Shown here: one piece after another, positions 34,296 to 42,734 of the stretch
Numbering within the stretch: the first letter of the stretch is position 1
How the letters are laid out: each line of letters begins with the position of its first letter
Source: Anaerolineae bacterium
Lineage (GTDB): Bacteria; Chloroflexota; Anaerolineae; Anaerolineales; E44-bin32
Direction: 5' to 3'
NCBI GenBank assembly: GCA_030605795.1
Contig: JAUWHR010000008.1
Coordinates: forward strand, 1 to 49,684
Length of the DNA: 49,684 bases
Notes under the pieces: generated by a model
What the model was told of the DNA's origin: nothing
Database searches by the model: none
What the model saw: only the letters and a program-made list of their open reading frames with translations
Translations under genes and position numbers: made by a program

Positions 34296-36770
34296 ATGAT
34301 GCGATTTGACCGTTTCACCGAACGCGCTCAGGATGCTGCCCAACGTGCGGCGGAGATCATCCAGCGCTATGGACACAATCAAATCGACACCGAGCATATC
34401 CTGTTGGCGCTTATTGAACAACCACAGGGTGTGATTCCACAGATCCTGGAGAAGTTAAACATCGATATCGAGTCGCTGAGCGACCACATCGATCATCAAC
34501 TACGAACTACCCCCAAGGCCAATATCTACGGCGGAGGCGCGGGGCAAATTTTCATCACCCCGCGCGTCAAACGCGTGGTCGATATGGCTAATCAAGAGGC
34601 CAACCGCCTCAACGACGAGTACATCTCCACCGAACATATCTTCCTAGCCATCCTCTCGGAACGCAATACAACCCTCGCCCGTCTGCTGACTGATGAAGGC
34701 ATCACCAAGGATCGGATCTACGACGCCGTGAAAGAGATCCGTGGTGGCCAACGTGTCACCGACCGTAAAGCCGAGTCGCGCTATCGCATTCTTGAAAAAT
34801 ACTCGCGCGACCTGACCCAACTGGCTAAGTCGGGCAAGCTCGATCCGGTGATCGGGCGCGATCAGGAGATCCTACGTGTTATCCAGATCCTCTCAAGGCG
34901 CACTAAAAACAACCCGGTACTGATCGGTGAGGCTGGTGTTGGCAAGACGGCCATTGTTGAGGGATTAGCCCAAAAGATCGCCAACAACGACATACCAGAG
35001 ATCCTAAGCGGCAAGCGGGTCGTCTCGCTGGATCTGGGGGCGATGATCGCCGGCTCACGCTTTCGGGGGGAATTCGAGGAGCGCCTTAAGGCGGCTATCG
35101 AGGAGATCCAGCGCTCGGAGGGTGAAATCATCTTAATGATCGACGAGCTCCACACCGTGGTCGGAGCCGGCGCAGCCCAGGGGGCACTAGACGCATCTAA
35201 CATGCTCAAACCGGCTCTGGCGCGCGGCGAACTACAGTGTGTCGGCGCCACCACCCTCGATGAATATCACAAGTATATTGAGAAAGACGCCGCTCTCGAA
35301 CGCCGCTTCGCCCCGGTTTATGTCGAGGAGCCGAATGTGGAAGAGACGATCGAGATGTTGCGCGGGCTGCGCGACCGGTATGAAGCCCACCACAAGGTTA
35401 GTTTCTCCGATGATGCCCTGGTGGCAGCGGCACGCCTCTCGCAGCGGTACGTCACCGATCGCCATCTTCCCGACAAAGCCATCGATCTAATAGACGAGGC
35501 GGCAGCCAAGCTGAGGGTGGCGCTTTACTCCCTGCCACCCAATCTAAAAGAGCTCAAGGGCGAGATCGACCGGTTGATGGCTGCGGAAGAGCAAGCAGGG
35601 TTGGAGCGCGACTACGAGCGCGCCGCTGATAAGAAATCCGAGCGCATACGTCTGGAGACTGAATTTCGTGAGAAGCGCGACATATGGGAGGCCGAACACC
35701 AATTGGATGAGGTAGTCGATGAGAATGACATCGCCGAGGTGGTTGCCATGTGGACCGGTATACCGGTTAGCCAGATGATGGAGACCGAAGCTGAACGACT
35801 GCTGAATATGGAGGAAAGGCTACACGAGAGAATTGTGGGTCAGGATGAAGCCATCCACGCTCTGGCGGACGCTATCCGCCGCGCGCGCGCTGGCCTAAAA
35901 GACCCTCGACGACCGATTGGTTCCTTCATCTTTTTGGGCTCCTCGGGCGTTGGGAAGACCGAGGTGGCCAAGGCGTTAGCGGAGTTCATGTTCGATGACC
36001 CAGACGCCTTAGTTCGGATCGACATGAGCGAGTACCACGAACAACACACGGTCTCACGCTTGTTCGGCGCGCCGCCGGGCTACATTGGCTACGAAGAGGG
36101 CGGCCAGCTGACCGAAGCCGTCCGCCGCCGACCATACCGGGTGATCCTGTTCGACGAGATTGAGAAAGCCCACCCTGAGGTGTGGAATGCCCTGCTTCAA
36201 ATTCTGGATGATGGCCGATTGACCGACGGCCAGGGCCGGGTAGTGGTGTTCCGCAACACGGTTCTGATCATGACCTCCAACCTGGGCACGGAGTTCGTCA
36301 CCAAATCCGGCACACTGGGCTTCCGACGTCAAGGTCAGGAAAGCCAGGAGAGCGAGGCGGAGGAGAAGATCGAAAAAGCACTCAAGGACACGTTTCGGCC
36401 AGAGTTCCTCAACCGGATTGACGAGATAATCATCTTCTCGCCGCTGTCAACGGACCAGATGGAGCAGATCGTCGACCTGCAGATGGAGCAGATCCGTGAG
36501 CGTCTGGCCGAGCACGGCATAGAAGTCGAATTGACCGAAACCGCCCGCAAATGGTTAGCCCAGGAAGGATACGATCCGACCTTCGGAGCCCGTCCGTTGC
36601 GCCGGGCGATGCAGAAGCACATCGAAAGTACACTCTCGGTTAAGATTCTGAAGGGCGAGTTTGAGGATGGGGATACCGTGGTAGTCGACTTCGATGAAGA
36701 CGAAGGCGTGGTTTTCCATCGGCCGGATAAAGGCGCTGCAATTCGCATCGAGGAAGAGGTCTCAGCTTAA
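34296..36770 (+). CDS. clpC: ATP-dependent Clp protease ATP-binding subunit ClpC
   Basis: An 824-residue Hsp100 unfoldase. A double Clp-N domain (~1-145) is followed by AAA+ domain 1 with Walker [16 protein letters not shown] and MIDELH, a middle region with a UVR-like helix pair ([22 protein letters not shown]), and AAA+ domain 2 with Walker [18 protein letters not shown], the [14 protein letters not shown] Walker B and a C-terminal D2-small domain. The short M-domain and presence of the UVR helices mark ClpC rather than ClpB. It feeds unfolded proteins to ClpP; no clpP, ctsR or mcsAB genes are adjacent. The ATG at 34296 follows AAGGAAGG. It converges with recN, leaving only 24 bases between the stops. 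Confidence 0.95.
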   Translation: MMRFDRFTERAQDAAQRAAEIIQRYGHNQIDTEHILLALIEQPQGVIPQILEKLNIDIESLSDHIDHQLRTTPKANIYGGGAGQIFITPRVKRVVDMANQEANRLNDEYISTEHIFLAILSERNTTLARLLTDEGITKDRIYDAVKEIRGGQRVTDRKAESRYRILEKYSRDLTQLAKSGKLDPVIGRDQEILRVIQILSRRTKNNPVLIGEAGVGKTAIVEGLAQKIANNDIPEILSGKRVVSLDLGAMIAGSRFRGEFEERLKAAIEEIQRSEGEIILMIDELHTVVGAGAAQGALDASNMLKPALARGELQCVGATTLDEYHKYIEKDAALERRFAPVYVEEPNVEETIEMLRGLRDRYEAHHKVSFSDDALVAAARLSQRYVTDRHLPDKAIDLIDEAAAKLRVALYSLPPNLKELKGEIDRLMAAEEQAGLERDYERAADKKSERIRLETEFREKRDIWEAEHQLDEVVDENDIAEVVAMWTGIPVSQMMETEAERLLNMEERLHERIVGQDEAIHALADAIRRARAGLKDPRRPIGSFIFLGSSGVGKTEVAKALAEFMFDDPDALVRIDMSEYHEQHTVSRLFGAPPGYIGYEEGGQLTEAVRRRPYRVILFDEIEKAHPEVWNALLQILDDGRLTDGQGRVVVFRNTVLIMTSNLGTEFVTKSGTLGFRRQGQESQESEAEEKIEKALKDTFRPEFLNRIDEIIIFSPLSTDQMEQIVDLQMEQIRERLAEHGIEVELTETARKWLAQEGYDPTFGARPLRRAMQKHIESTLSVKILKGEFEDGDTVVVDFDEDEGVVFHRPDKGAAIRIEEEVSA

Positions 36771-36794
36771 TAAAATTAACCTGGATGAAAAAGA

Positions 36795-38537
36795 TTAATC
36801 AGCGATCGAGGTAACCCCCCGCTTTGACTCAATCGCCTGACGGAGGAGATCGGCGGCGCTCTCTAAATTGGGCTCGCTCACACCACCCAACATCAACGCC
36901 AACTCAGGAATTCGCTCAGGGTCTATCAAGGGACGGGCTAGAGTCACAGTTCGCCCCCTTTTCACCTGTTTCTCGACCTTGTAGTGCTGATCGCCGTATG
37001 CACTTAGCTGAGGCAGATGGGTGACGCACAACACTTGATGATTCTGAGCCAGCCCCCACAGCTTTCGACCGACGATCGCGCCTACCCGCCCGCCGATACC
37101 CAGGTCGATCTCGTCGAAGATTAAGGTCGGTGTGCGATCAGCCCGCACCAGCACACTCTTCAACCCAAGCATCAGACGCGACGTCTCACCGCCGGAGGCG
37201 ATTTTCACCAGCGGCTTGAGGCCCTCACCCGGGTTGGGTGCCACCAGAAATTCCACCTGATCAAGGCCGGTAGGGCTGAAAGCCACCCAACGCTCCCCAA
37301 CCGGAGCACCATGTGGGTCGTCCCCCCAGCTCAGTTCCACCCCAAACTGGGCCCCTGACATGTGCAGGTCTTCCAGTTCGTTTTCGATCGCCCGTTCTAA
37401 TTTCACACTCGCATCGCGGCGCGCCTGTGATAAGTCCGCACCAACCTCACCCAGGCTGACCAGCAGCTCAGTCTCTTCAGCCTCCAGGGCCTGCAGGCGC
37501 TCTTCAGCATGGGTTATGGATTTAAGCTCCGCTCTCGCTGTCTCGGCGTGCGCCAGCACTGCCTCGATGTTATCGCCATACTTGCGCCCCAGGGAATGAA
37601 TCAGACCCAGGCGCTCCTCGACATTATCCAGTCGGCGGGGGTTGAATTCGATGGTCTCTCGATAGACCCGCAAGCGTCGCGCTAGATCGCTGGCTTGCTC
37701 CACCAACGACTGGGCCTCTGCCTGCGTCCCCTCCATACTACTGTCAACCTTGGCTAGGCCCGTCAGGGCGTGCGCCGCGCGACCGAGTAGATCGGTGATG
37801 GCTTCGCGGTCACCGGGGGATTCGTCCAGGGCAGCGATCGCTTGCTCGACCAGGGTTGCCAGCTGTTCGGCGTTGGTAAGCCGGGTGCGCTCCGCCAGCA
37901 ATTCATCCTCTTCCCCCACCCGGAGAGCCGCGGCATCAATCTCGTTAATTTGGAAAGCTAATAGATCGGCTCTGCGGGTAGCGTCATACTCACGCTGGTG
38001 CAGTTCAGACAATTCGCGGCGCACGCGCCCCAGGGTCTGATAGTTTTCAAGGAAGGCATTCTTCAGGTCTTCAACCTGCGCGTAGCGATCGAGCAGCTCG
38101 ATGTGCTCCCGAACCCTTAACAAGCTCAGGTGTTCCGACTGACCATGGACATCAACCAGACATTCGCCCAATTCTCGCAGCAGCGCAAGGTTGACCGTCC
38201 GCCCATTTACTCGGCAGATGTTGCGCCCTTGGCGCCGGATCTCGCGGCCCATGATCAGGAACTCGGGGTCGTCCAACAACCGCTCTCGCTCAAGGACCCT
38301 ATGCACCTCCTGCCGAATGGAGGTCTCCAGGTGGAAGGCGCCCTCAATCAGAGCCATCTCGGCGCCCGTGCGGACCATGTCGCTGTCGGCCCGTCCCCCG
38401 AGCAGCATTTCCACCGCATCGATTATGATGGACTTCCCAGCACCGGTCTCGCCAGTAAAGACGATGAACCCGGAATCCAAGGTCAGGTTCAGATCATCAA
38501 TTATGGCAAAGTCTTGAATACGAAGTTCTATCAGCAT
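36795..38537 (-). CDS. recN: DNA repair protein RecN
   Basis: A 580-residue SMC-like ATPase that binds single-stranded DNA ends in double-strand break repair. The N-terminal half has IQDFAIIDDLNLTLDSG and Walker A FTGETGAGKSIIIDAVE; a long coiled coil spans ~150-375; the C-terminal half has the KIASGGETSRLMLGLKSVL signature and Walker B TLIFDEIDLGIGG. It is the last gene of the minus-strand operon that includes nadK, as in many bacteria where nadK and recN are neighbours. The ATG at 38537 lies nine bases after the preceding (interrupted) gene. Confidence 0.95.
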   Translation of the reverse strand: MLIELRIQDFAIIDDLNLTLDSGFIVFTGETGAGKSIIIDAVEMLLGGRADSDMVRTGAEMALIEGAFHLETSIRQEVHRVLERERLLDDPEFLIMGREIRRQGRNICRVNGRTVNLALLRELGECLVDVHGQSEHLSLLRVREHIELLDRYAQVEDLKNAFLENYQTLGRVRRELSELHQREYDATRRADLLAFQINEIDAAALRVGEEDELLAERTRLTNAEQLATLVEQAIAALDESPGDREAITDLLGRAAHALTGLAKVDSSMEGTQAEAQSLVEQASDLARRLRVYRETIEFNPRRLDNVEERLGLIHSLGRKYGDNIEAVLAHAETARAELKSITHAEERLQALEAEETELLVSLGEVGADLSQARRDASVKLERAIENELEDLHMSGAQFGVELSWGDDPHGAPVGERWVAFSPTGLDQVEFLVAPNPGEGLKPLVKIASGGETSRLMLGLKSVLVRADRTPTLIFDEIDLGIGGRVGAIVGRKLWGLAQNHQVLCVTHLPQLSAYGDQHYKVEKQVKRGRTVTLARPLIDPERIPELALMLGGVSEPNLESAADLLRQAIESKRGVTSIAD

Positions 38538-38546
38538 AACAGCATA

Positions 38547-39062
38547 CTAGAGATTGATCCCCCGCAAACGATAGTACAACGCGCTCAGCATCAGACCACC
38601 CATGACAATCGGCACCAGAGCCTGAACCAAAATCGTTCCCAGCGCAACAAGGTAAGCAAACCTAAAGAACATGAACACCAGGCTAAGCAGTACGCCAACT
38701 ACTCCACCGATGACGGCCGTCAGCGGCAGGTAACGGCCCCTGCGGCGTCCAATCGCCCAACGGACGACATTGGCCAACCCTCCCCCAACCACTGGGGCAA
38801 TAAAGAACCCCCACCAACCAAGAGGGTTCAGCAGGAGAATCGCCACACCCAACCCGACAGCCGAGATCATACCTACGATCGGGTAATCGACTTTACGGAC
38901 GGTGTCGAAAATCTTCTAGTGACTGTGCACACACTCCCTACAGCGATAGCCCACTGGTGTATGTATAGCGCATTGGGGGCATATTGGCTTCTCGCAACGG
39001 TTGCAGCGCAACGTGGTCTCTCGATCTGGATGGTTGGCGCAGACCACTGTGTGATTGATCAT
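38547..39062 (-). pseudogene. B-box zinc-finger membrane protein gene interrupted by one in-frame amber codon
   Basis: The frame starts with ATG at 39062, overlapping the nadK stop as ATGA, and encodes 48 residues with a B-box-like zinc finger (CANHPDRETTLRCNRCEKPI, then CPQCAIHTPVGYRCRECVHSH) before a TAG at 38918-38916. The same frame then continues without a break for 122 codons: KIFDTVRKVDYPIVGMIS and three membrane helices (for example GLGVAILLLNPLGWWGFF), ending YYRLRGINL at 38547. In related Chloroflexota proteins I recall a Gln at this point (ECVRGQQK), so a CAG-to-TAG change fits. The two halves together give the expected single protein of about 171 residues. It may be a recent nonsense mutation, a read-through site or a sequence error. 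The downstream half alone could restart at the ATG at 38870. Confidence 0.8.
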
Positions 39063-39931
39063 CCATCGACTCCAGCGGTCGGGTTCTGCATCATACGTGA
39101 GGTCAGGTTGCGATAAAAGTAGTCAGGTTCCTGTATACGAACGAAGTGAACGGTATGCTCACTGGCGCGCACATCTACCTGATCCCGATCCTGGAGTGGC
39201 ACCGACGCCTGTCCATCCACACAGAGTGTAGCTTGGTGGGTGGTACGGACGATGACCTGCACCCAGGAGCCTTCGTGGAGTACGATAGCCCGATCGACCG
39301 ACAGGTGCGGTGCGACTGGCACGAGCAGTATGTTGCGCAACTCAGGCGGCAGGATCGGACCACCGGCCGCTAAGGCATACGCGGTGGAGCCAGTGGGTGT
39401 GGCGACAATCAAGGCATCAGCGACATAGGTGGTCAGGTAGTGTCCATCAATCTCGGTGATCAGGCGCACCGGGCGTACCGTCTCCCCTCGGCCAATCGTG
39501 CACTCGTTGAGCACATCCCACGCCGCTACAACCCGGTCTCTGCTGCGATGTTCAGCCCGCAGCATCATGCGTTCTTGCAACCAGAAGTCACCGGCAAGAA
39601 CGCGTTCGATCACTGACATCCAATCTTCTTGGGCTACTTCAATTAAGAAACCTAGACCCCCTAGGTTGATTCCCAGGATCGGTACCCGAGGAGGCGCACA
39701 AAGGTGACCGGCGCGCAGCATCGTCCCGTCACCCCCCAGCGCAACCAATAGGTCGAAATCCCCATCGCCGACCTGGCTACGCAGCGCCTCGTCGTAGAGC
39801 GAGGCGTGGATCGTGTTCAGGCCGCACTTGGCTATATGGCTTGCAATATCAGCCGCCAATTCAGCCGCCTCCCTACTACCAGGGTAAGCGGCGACGGCGA
39901 CGCTTTTAGGTACCTTAGGTTCGATGGTCAT
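39059..39931 (-). CDS. nadK: NAD kinase
   Basis: A 290-residue NAD(+) kinase that makes NADP. The catalytic LLVALGGDGTMLRAG lies near residue 62, GINLGGLGFLIEV follows, then DVLNECTIGR, the ADALIVATPTGSTAYALAAGGPIL motif and VPVAPHLSVDRAIVL. I prefer the ATG at 39931 (MTIEPKVPKSVAVAAYPGSR), which gives the normal N-terminal strand; the open frame to 40033 overlaps a probable small gene and adds unfamiliar residues. It is coupled by ATGA to the B-box gene and lies in an operon with recN. Confidence 0.93.
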   Translation of the reverse strand: MTIEPKVPKSVAVAAYPGSREAAELAADIASHIAKCGLNTIHASLYDEALRSQVGDGDFDLLVALGGDGTMLRAGHLCAPPRVPILGINLGGLGFLIEVAQEDWMSVIERVLAGDFWLQERMMLRAEHRSRDRVVAAWDVLNECTIGRGETVRPVRLITEIDGHYLTTYVADALIVATPTGSTAYALAAGGPILPPELRNILLVPVAPHLSVDRAIVLHEGSWVQVIVRTTHQATLCVDGQASVPLQDRDQVDVRASEHTVHFVRIQEPDYFYRNLTSRMMQNPTAGVDG

Positions 39932-39968
39932 CACTGCTATTATAGCTAAGAGGGTGGACTTTGCAGCC

Positions 39969-40082
39969 TCAATCCAACGCCTGGTCGCAGACTTGGAGAT
40001 AGCCACAAGCTCGGCACCGGGTAGCCGAGTCATGAGAACGATCAGGTGTCCGACGCTCGGTCCGGCGAATCTCGGCCAACAT
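39969..40082 (-). CDS. 37-residue protein with a CxxCx5C cluster
   Basis: The frame starts two bases after the stop of the translin-family gene and reads MLAEIRRTERRTPDRS, HDSATRCRACGYLQVCDQALD to a TGA. It is too short for usual gene calling, but its position in a tight operon, the charged N-terminal part and the C-x2-C-x5-C ending look selected. The cysteines could bind zinc or be a rubredoxin-like half site. I do not recognise a family. It lies in a different frame from the upstream extension of nadK, and only one of the two can be coding; I favour this one. Confidence 0.5.
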   Translation of the reverse strand: MLAEIRRTERRTPDRSHDSATRCRACGYLQVCDQALD

Positions 40083-40084
40083 AT

Positions 40085-40735
40085 CTAGCTGTTCGCTTGA
40101 TTCAGCTTCTTCTCGACCCTCTCGAGGACTTCTTTCAGCTTGCGCTGTTGCAGGCTGGTAGTAAGGTCGCCACGAGTACGCTCAGTTACCCCGCGCACCA
40201 TATCGGTAATCCGCCGCAGGTTGCCAGTGATGGCGTCCGGGAAGTCGATCGTAACCAACAAGCCATAAATGTCATCCATAGCAGTCAGCAATCGCTCTGC
40301 TTCGTCGATGTGGTCGCACCTCAGAATGTCCAACACACGGCGGCGCAACTCCCCGACCGCCTCGCCCAGCCCTCCCAGGTAGGCAGAATACCTCACGCCC
40401 AATTCATCCGGTTCGGGCAGCGGCTCCCCGCCGACCAAGGCGTAGACGATGTTGGCTTCAGCGTACTCTTTGAGCGCCCCCTTGATGTAGCCGGCGTGAT
40501 AGAGATCTGGGTAGGATGCCAACCCCTCCCGCAAGATTTCGAGCAGGTCATTGGCATTATCCAGTTGCTTTTTAGCCATTTCGCGCTCGTCCCGATGCAC
40601 TGCCCGAATGGCCATTGAGCAGTGGCGGATCATGGTGCGGGAGTGCTGCAGGGCACGATCACGGGCGATGTTCTTCTCTTCTAGATACTGACGGATGTGT
40701 TCGCCGATGGTCTCCAGTTTCTCCATGAGTTTCAA
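40085..40735 (-). CDS. Translin-family RNA/ssDNA-binding protein
   Basis: A 216-residue all-helical protein of the prokaryotic translin family. The family pattern is visible: RTMIRHCSMAIRAVHRDE, YPDLYHAGYIKGALKEYAEA, DELGVRYSAYLGGLGEAVGELRR, MDDIYGLLVTIDFPDAITGNLRR and DMVRGVTERTRGDLTTS. Eukaryotic translin/TRAX is an RNase complex, and archaeal homologues bind nucleic acid; the bacterial role is not established. The ATG at 40735 overlaps the DUF3467 stop as ATGA. Its setting between ssb/DUF3467 and nadK/recN suggests a nucleic-acid role. Confidence 0.85.
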   Translation of the reverse strand: MKLMEKLETIGEHIRQYLEEKNIARDRALQHSRTMIRHCSMAIRAVHRDEREMAKKQLDNANDLLEILREGLASYPDLYHAGYIKGALKEYAEANIVYALVGGEPLPEPDELGVRYSAYLGGLGEAVGELRRRVLDILRCDHIDEAERLLTAMDDIYGLLVTIDFPDAITGNLRRITDMVRGVTERTRGDLTTSLQQRKLKEVLERVEKKLNQANS

Positions 40736-41073
40736 CCGTCAGAAGTAGGATCGGATGGCGGGGGTTGGAAGAGTTGAGCGGCTAGGGTGGTGCCCTCAGG
40801 GAGGACGACCTCGCCAAACTGAGCCTCAAAACGCGCCATGTGCTCTTTCAACGCACGCAACAGCAGCTTGGCGTTGAATGCCGTCATGACCACTCGATTT
40901 TTCACCCGAGCCTGCGATACTTGAGGCATTACCTGAGCGAAATCGATCACGATTTCGGAGCGTGAGTGAGTGATCACGGCGAAATTGGCGTACGTGGGTT
41001 CAAGATTAGAAGGCAGGTGGACACGCATGCGTCCACCTGCCTCTGGCTGCTTGGGCTTGGAAGACATGGGCAT
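40732..41073 (-). CDS. DUF3467 protein
   Basis: A 113-residue protein with the DUF3467 core YANFAVITHSRSEIVIDFAQ, then RVKNRVVMTAFNAKLLLRAL and a FEAQFGEV segment. The family is widespread and has no established function. The reading frame allows starts at 41073 and 41067; the second is better spaced from the upstream GGGAG element. It follows ssb by 68 bases and overlaps the translin-family gene by four bases. Confidence 0.88.
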   Translation of the reverse strand: MPMSSKPKQPEAGGRMRVHLPSNLEPTYANFAVITHSRSEIVIDFAQVMPQVSQARVKNRVVMTAFNAKLLLRALKEHMARFEAQFGEVVLPEGTTLAAQLFQPPPSDPTSDG

Positions 41074-41141
41074 ACTCCCGTGGAGTGGAGGGACGGCCTC
41101 AGACAGCCTGCGACCGCCTGAGGCCTTTCGGTTCCAATGAC

Positions 41142-41561
41142 CTAGAAGGGGATCTCGTCCTCGGACTGTGGCCCAGGGGCCGTTACATCTCCCTGAGCCT
41201 CACCGTCAACCGCGTCGCCGCGGCCGCCGAGGAAACGGACCGTCTGCGCGTTAACCTCAAAGGAGGCGGCTGACGTACCGTCCTGCCGAGTCCAGATGCG
41301 CGGGTTGCCGTTCTCGTCTGCGGTTAAACGACCCTCCACCAGCACCTGGCGTCCCTTGCGCAAGTACTGATGGCTTGATTCAGCCTGCCGGCCCCAAACC
41401 GACACCCGGAACCAGACCGTTTCCTCATGCTGTTCACCGGAGCTGTCGGTATAACGGCGGTTGGTGGCTACAGACAGGTTGGTGACCGCTTGACCGCTCG
41501 GCGTGTAGCGCATCTCGGGATCGCGACCGAGGTTGCCAACGAGTATTACTTTGTGAAACAT
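41142..41561 (-). CDS. ssb: Single-stranded DNA-binding protein
   Basis: A 139-residue SSB. The OB-fold runs from KVILVGNLGRDPEMRYTPSGQAV through ETVWFRVSVWGRQAE and LRKGRQVLVEGRL, followed by a short Gly/Pro-rich tail that ends in the acidic EDEIPF tip, which recruits repair and replication partners. The ATG at 41561 (MFHKV) follows a strong AAGGAGA site; the frame extending to 41588 overlaps that site. A consensus promoter lies about 90 bases upstream, and the gene probably leads the operon down to recN. Confidence 0.94.
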   Translation of the reverse strand: MFHKVILVGNLGRDPEMRYTPSGQAVTNLSVATNRRYTDSSGEQHEETVWFRVSVWGRQAESSHQYLRKGRQVLVEGRLTADENGNPRIWTRQDGTSAASFEVNAQTVRFLGGRGDAVDGEAQGDVTAPGPQSEDEIPF

Positions 41562-41648
41562 GGGGATCTCCTTTCCAATGGGGGTCAATTATCGGTTCGG
41601 CCCAGGCGACCGTTACAGTGTTCAGTTCACCCACTGGCTTATAGAACA

Positions 41649-41677
41649 ATTGTACTAAAAAAATTAAGTTTTGTCAA
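41649..41677 (-). promoter_or_regulatory. Consensus sigma-70 promoter of the ssb operon
   Basis: On the minus strand TTGACA (41677-41672) and TACAAT (41654-41649) are exactly 17 bases apart, with an A/T-rich spacer. It lies about 88 bases before the ssb start and is one of the strongest promoter matches in the window. Confidence 0.8.
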
Positions 41678-41812
41678 TACCTTTTGCATAATCCAATGTT
41701 CAGCCCCTTGGACTATGGTTAGCTAAGACAGGATTTCATCCAGGGATCATCCATCACAATCCATGGCCCCTAATTCGGTACAGATCCCCGAACGCGTGGG
41801 AAGCAGGGTTGG

Positions 41813-42562
41813 CTACGTCGCGGTCTCATCCAGAACTTGAGCGATGAAGTGCTGCATGCGCTGGTAGTGTGAGCCACGCCAGTAGACACGACCGCACGCC
41901 TGACAGCGACGGTATTCATCATAATACTGCCGCGTTTTGGGCAGGAGACTGTCAAGAATATCCTTCTTGCGAACGGACGCCAACAACCCGTTGCAACGTA
42001 GGCAGTGCTTAAACGGCTTGATTGATCCAGCTAGATCGAAGCGCTGTAAGACCTCAACTAACTGTCCCCGGGGGTGGGTCTCCCGCACACAGTAGCCGTG
42101 GGTCACCTCGCTCCTCTTGAGTAGACCGCGATCCCTGGTCAGCAGGATCCGCTCGCCGCGGCTCGACAGGCGGGCCAACTCCTCATCCTTGAAGTCGTTC
42201 CGATAGAGGGTATCGAAGCCCAACATGCGCAGGTATCCCGCCAACCGGCCCAAATGTGTGTCGAGCACAAAACGCGCCTCGCGCAGCGGCTGGGGGCGCA
42301 CACGCAGGATGGGCGCGATGTCGATCGACTCGAAGACGGGATAGACGCTGATTCGGTCGCCATCTCGAAGGTGATAGGAGAAATCCACCGAAACGCCGTT
42401 AGCCAACATGAGATCGACTTCAGTGTGGGGTACGCCCAATGCCTCGATCGTGTCTTTGACCGACGGCCGACCAGCGAACGCATGGACGAAAGTCACCTGC
42501 CTTCGATCTAGCGGCAGAAAGTCGTTCAACTCGGCATAGAAGCGAAAGCTAGCCAAGGGCAT
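41813..42562 (-). CDS. Mut7-C RNase-domain protein with N-terminal ubiquitin-like (Mut7-C ubiquitin) domain
   Basis: A 249-residue two-domain protein. Residues ~1-85 form the beta-grasp Mut7-C ubiquitin domain (FRFYAELNDFLPLDRR, ANGVSVDFSYHLRDGDRISVYP). Residues ~95-245 are the Mut7-C PIN-like nuclease domain, with the acidic FVLDTHLGRLAGYLRMLGFD start, ILLTRDRGLL, and a zinc ribbon made of HCLRCNG and RCQACGRVYWRGSHY. It is thought to be an RNase, from fold prediction and the nematode Mut-7 C-terminus; no bacterial substrate is known. The ATG at 42562 follows GGAG. It stands alone between the tRNA-Arg and ssb genes. Confidence 0.88.
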   Translation of the reverse strand: MPLASFRFYAELNDFLPLDRRQVTFVHAFAGRPSVKDTIEALGVPHTEVDLMLANGVSVDFSYHLRDGDRISVYPVFESIDIAPILRVRPQPLREARFVLDTHLGRLAGYLRMLGFDTLYRNDFKDEELARLSSRGERILLTRDRGLLKRSEVTHGYCVRETHPRGQLVEVLQRFDLAGSIKPFKHCLRCNGLLASVRKKDILDSLLPKTRQYYDEYRRCQACGRVYWRGSHYQRMQHFIAQVLDETAT

Positions 42563-42605
42563 GGGGGCTCCACAATGCCGTGGTCAACCATAGAATTGCG
42601 AAAAA

Positions 42606-42679
42606 TGCCCCAGGCGCGATTCGAACGCGCAACCTAGGCTTTAGGAGAGCCTTGCTCTATCCGATTGAGCTACTGGGGC
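42606..42679 (-). tRNA. tRNA-Arg (anticodon CCT)
   Basis: On the minus strand the acceptor GCCCCAG pairs with CTGGGGC, the D-arm has AGCTCAATCGGATAGAGC, the anticodon stem AGGCT/AGCCT holds loop CTCCTAA with anticodon CCT, and the T-arm has GCGCGTTCGAATCGCGC. CCT reads AGG arginine codons. CCA is not encoded in the gene. Confidence 0.95.
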
Positions 42680-42734
42680 ACACCGGGATTATAGCACGGC
42701 AGCGCCGGTTGCCGCGAGTGGTTGGGGCCAATCA

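Noticed and set aside
39932-40033. Longer N-terminus for NAD kinase
   Set aside because: The added residues are unlike the family, and a better-placed small frame uses this DNA in another frame.
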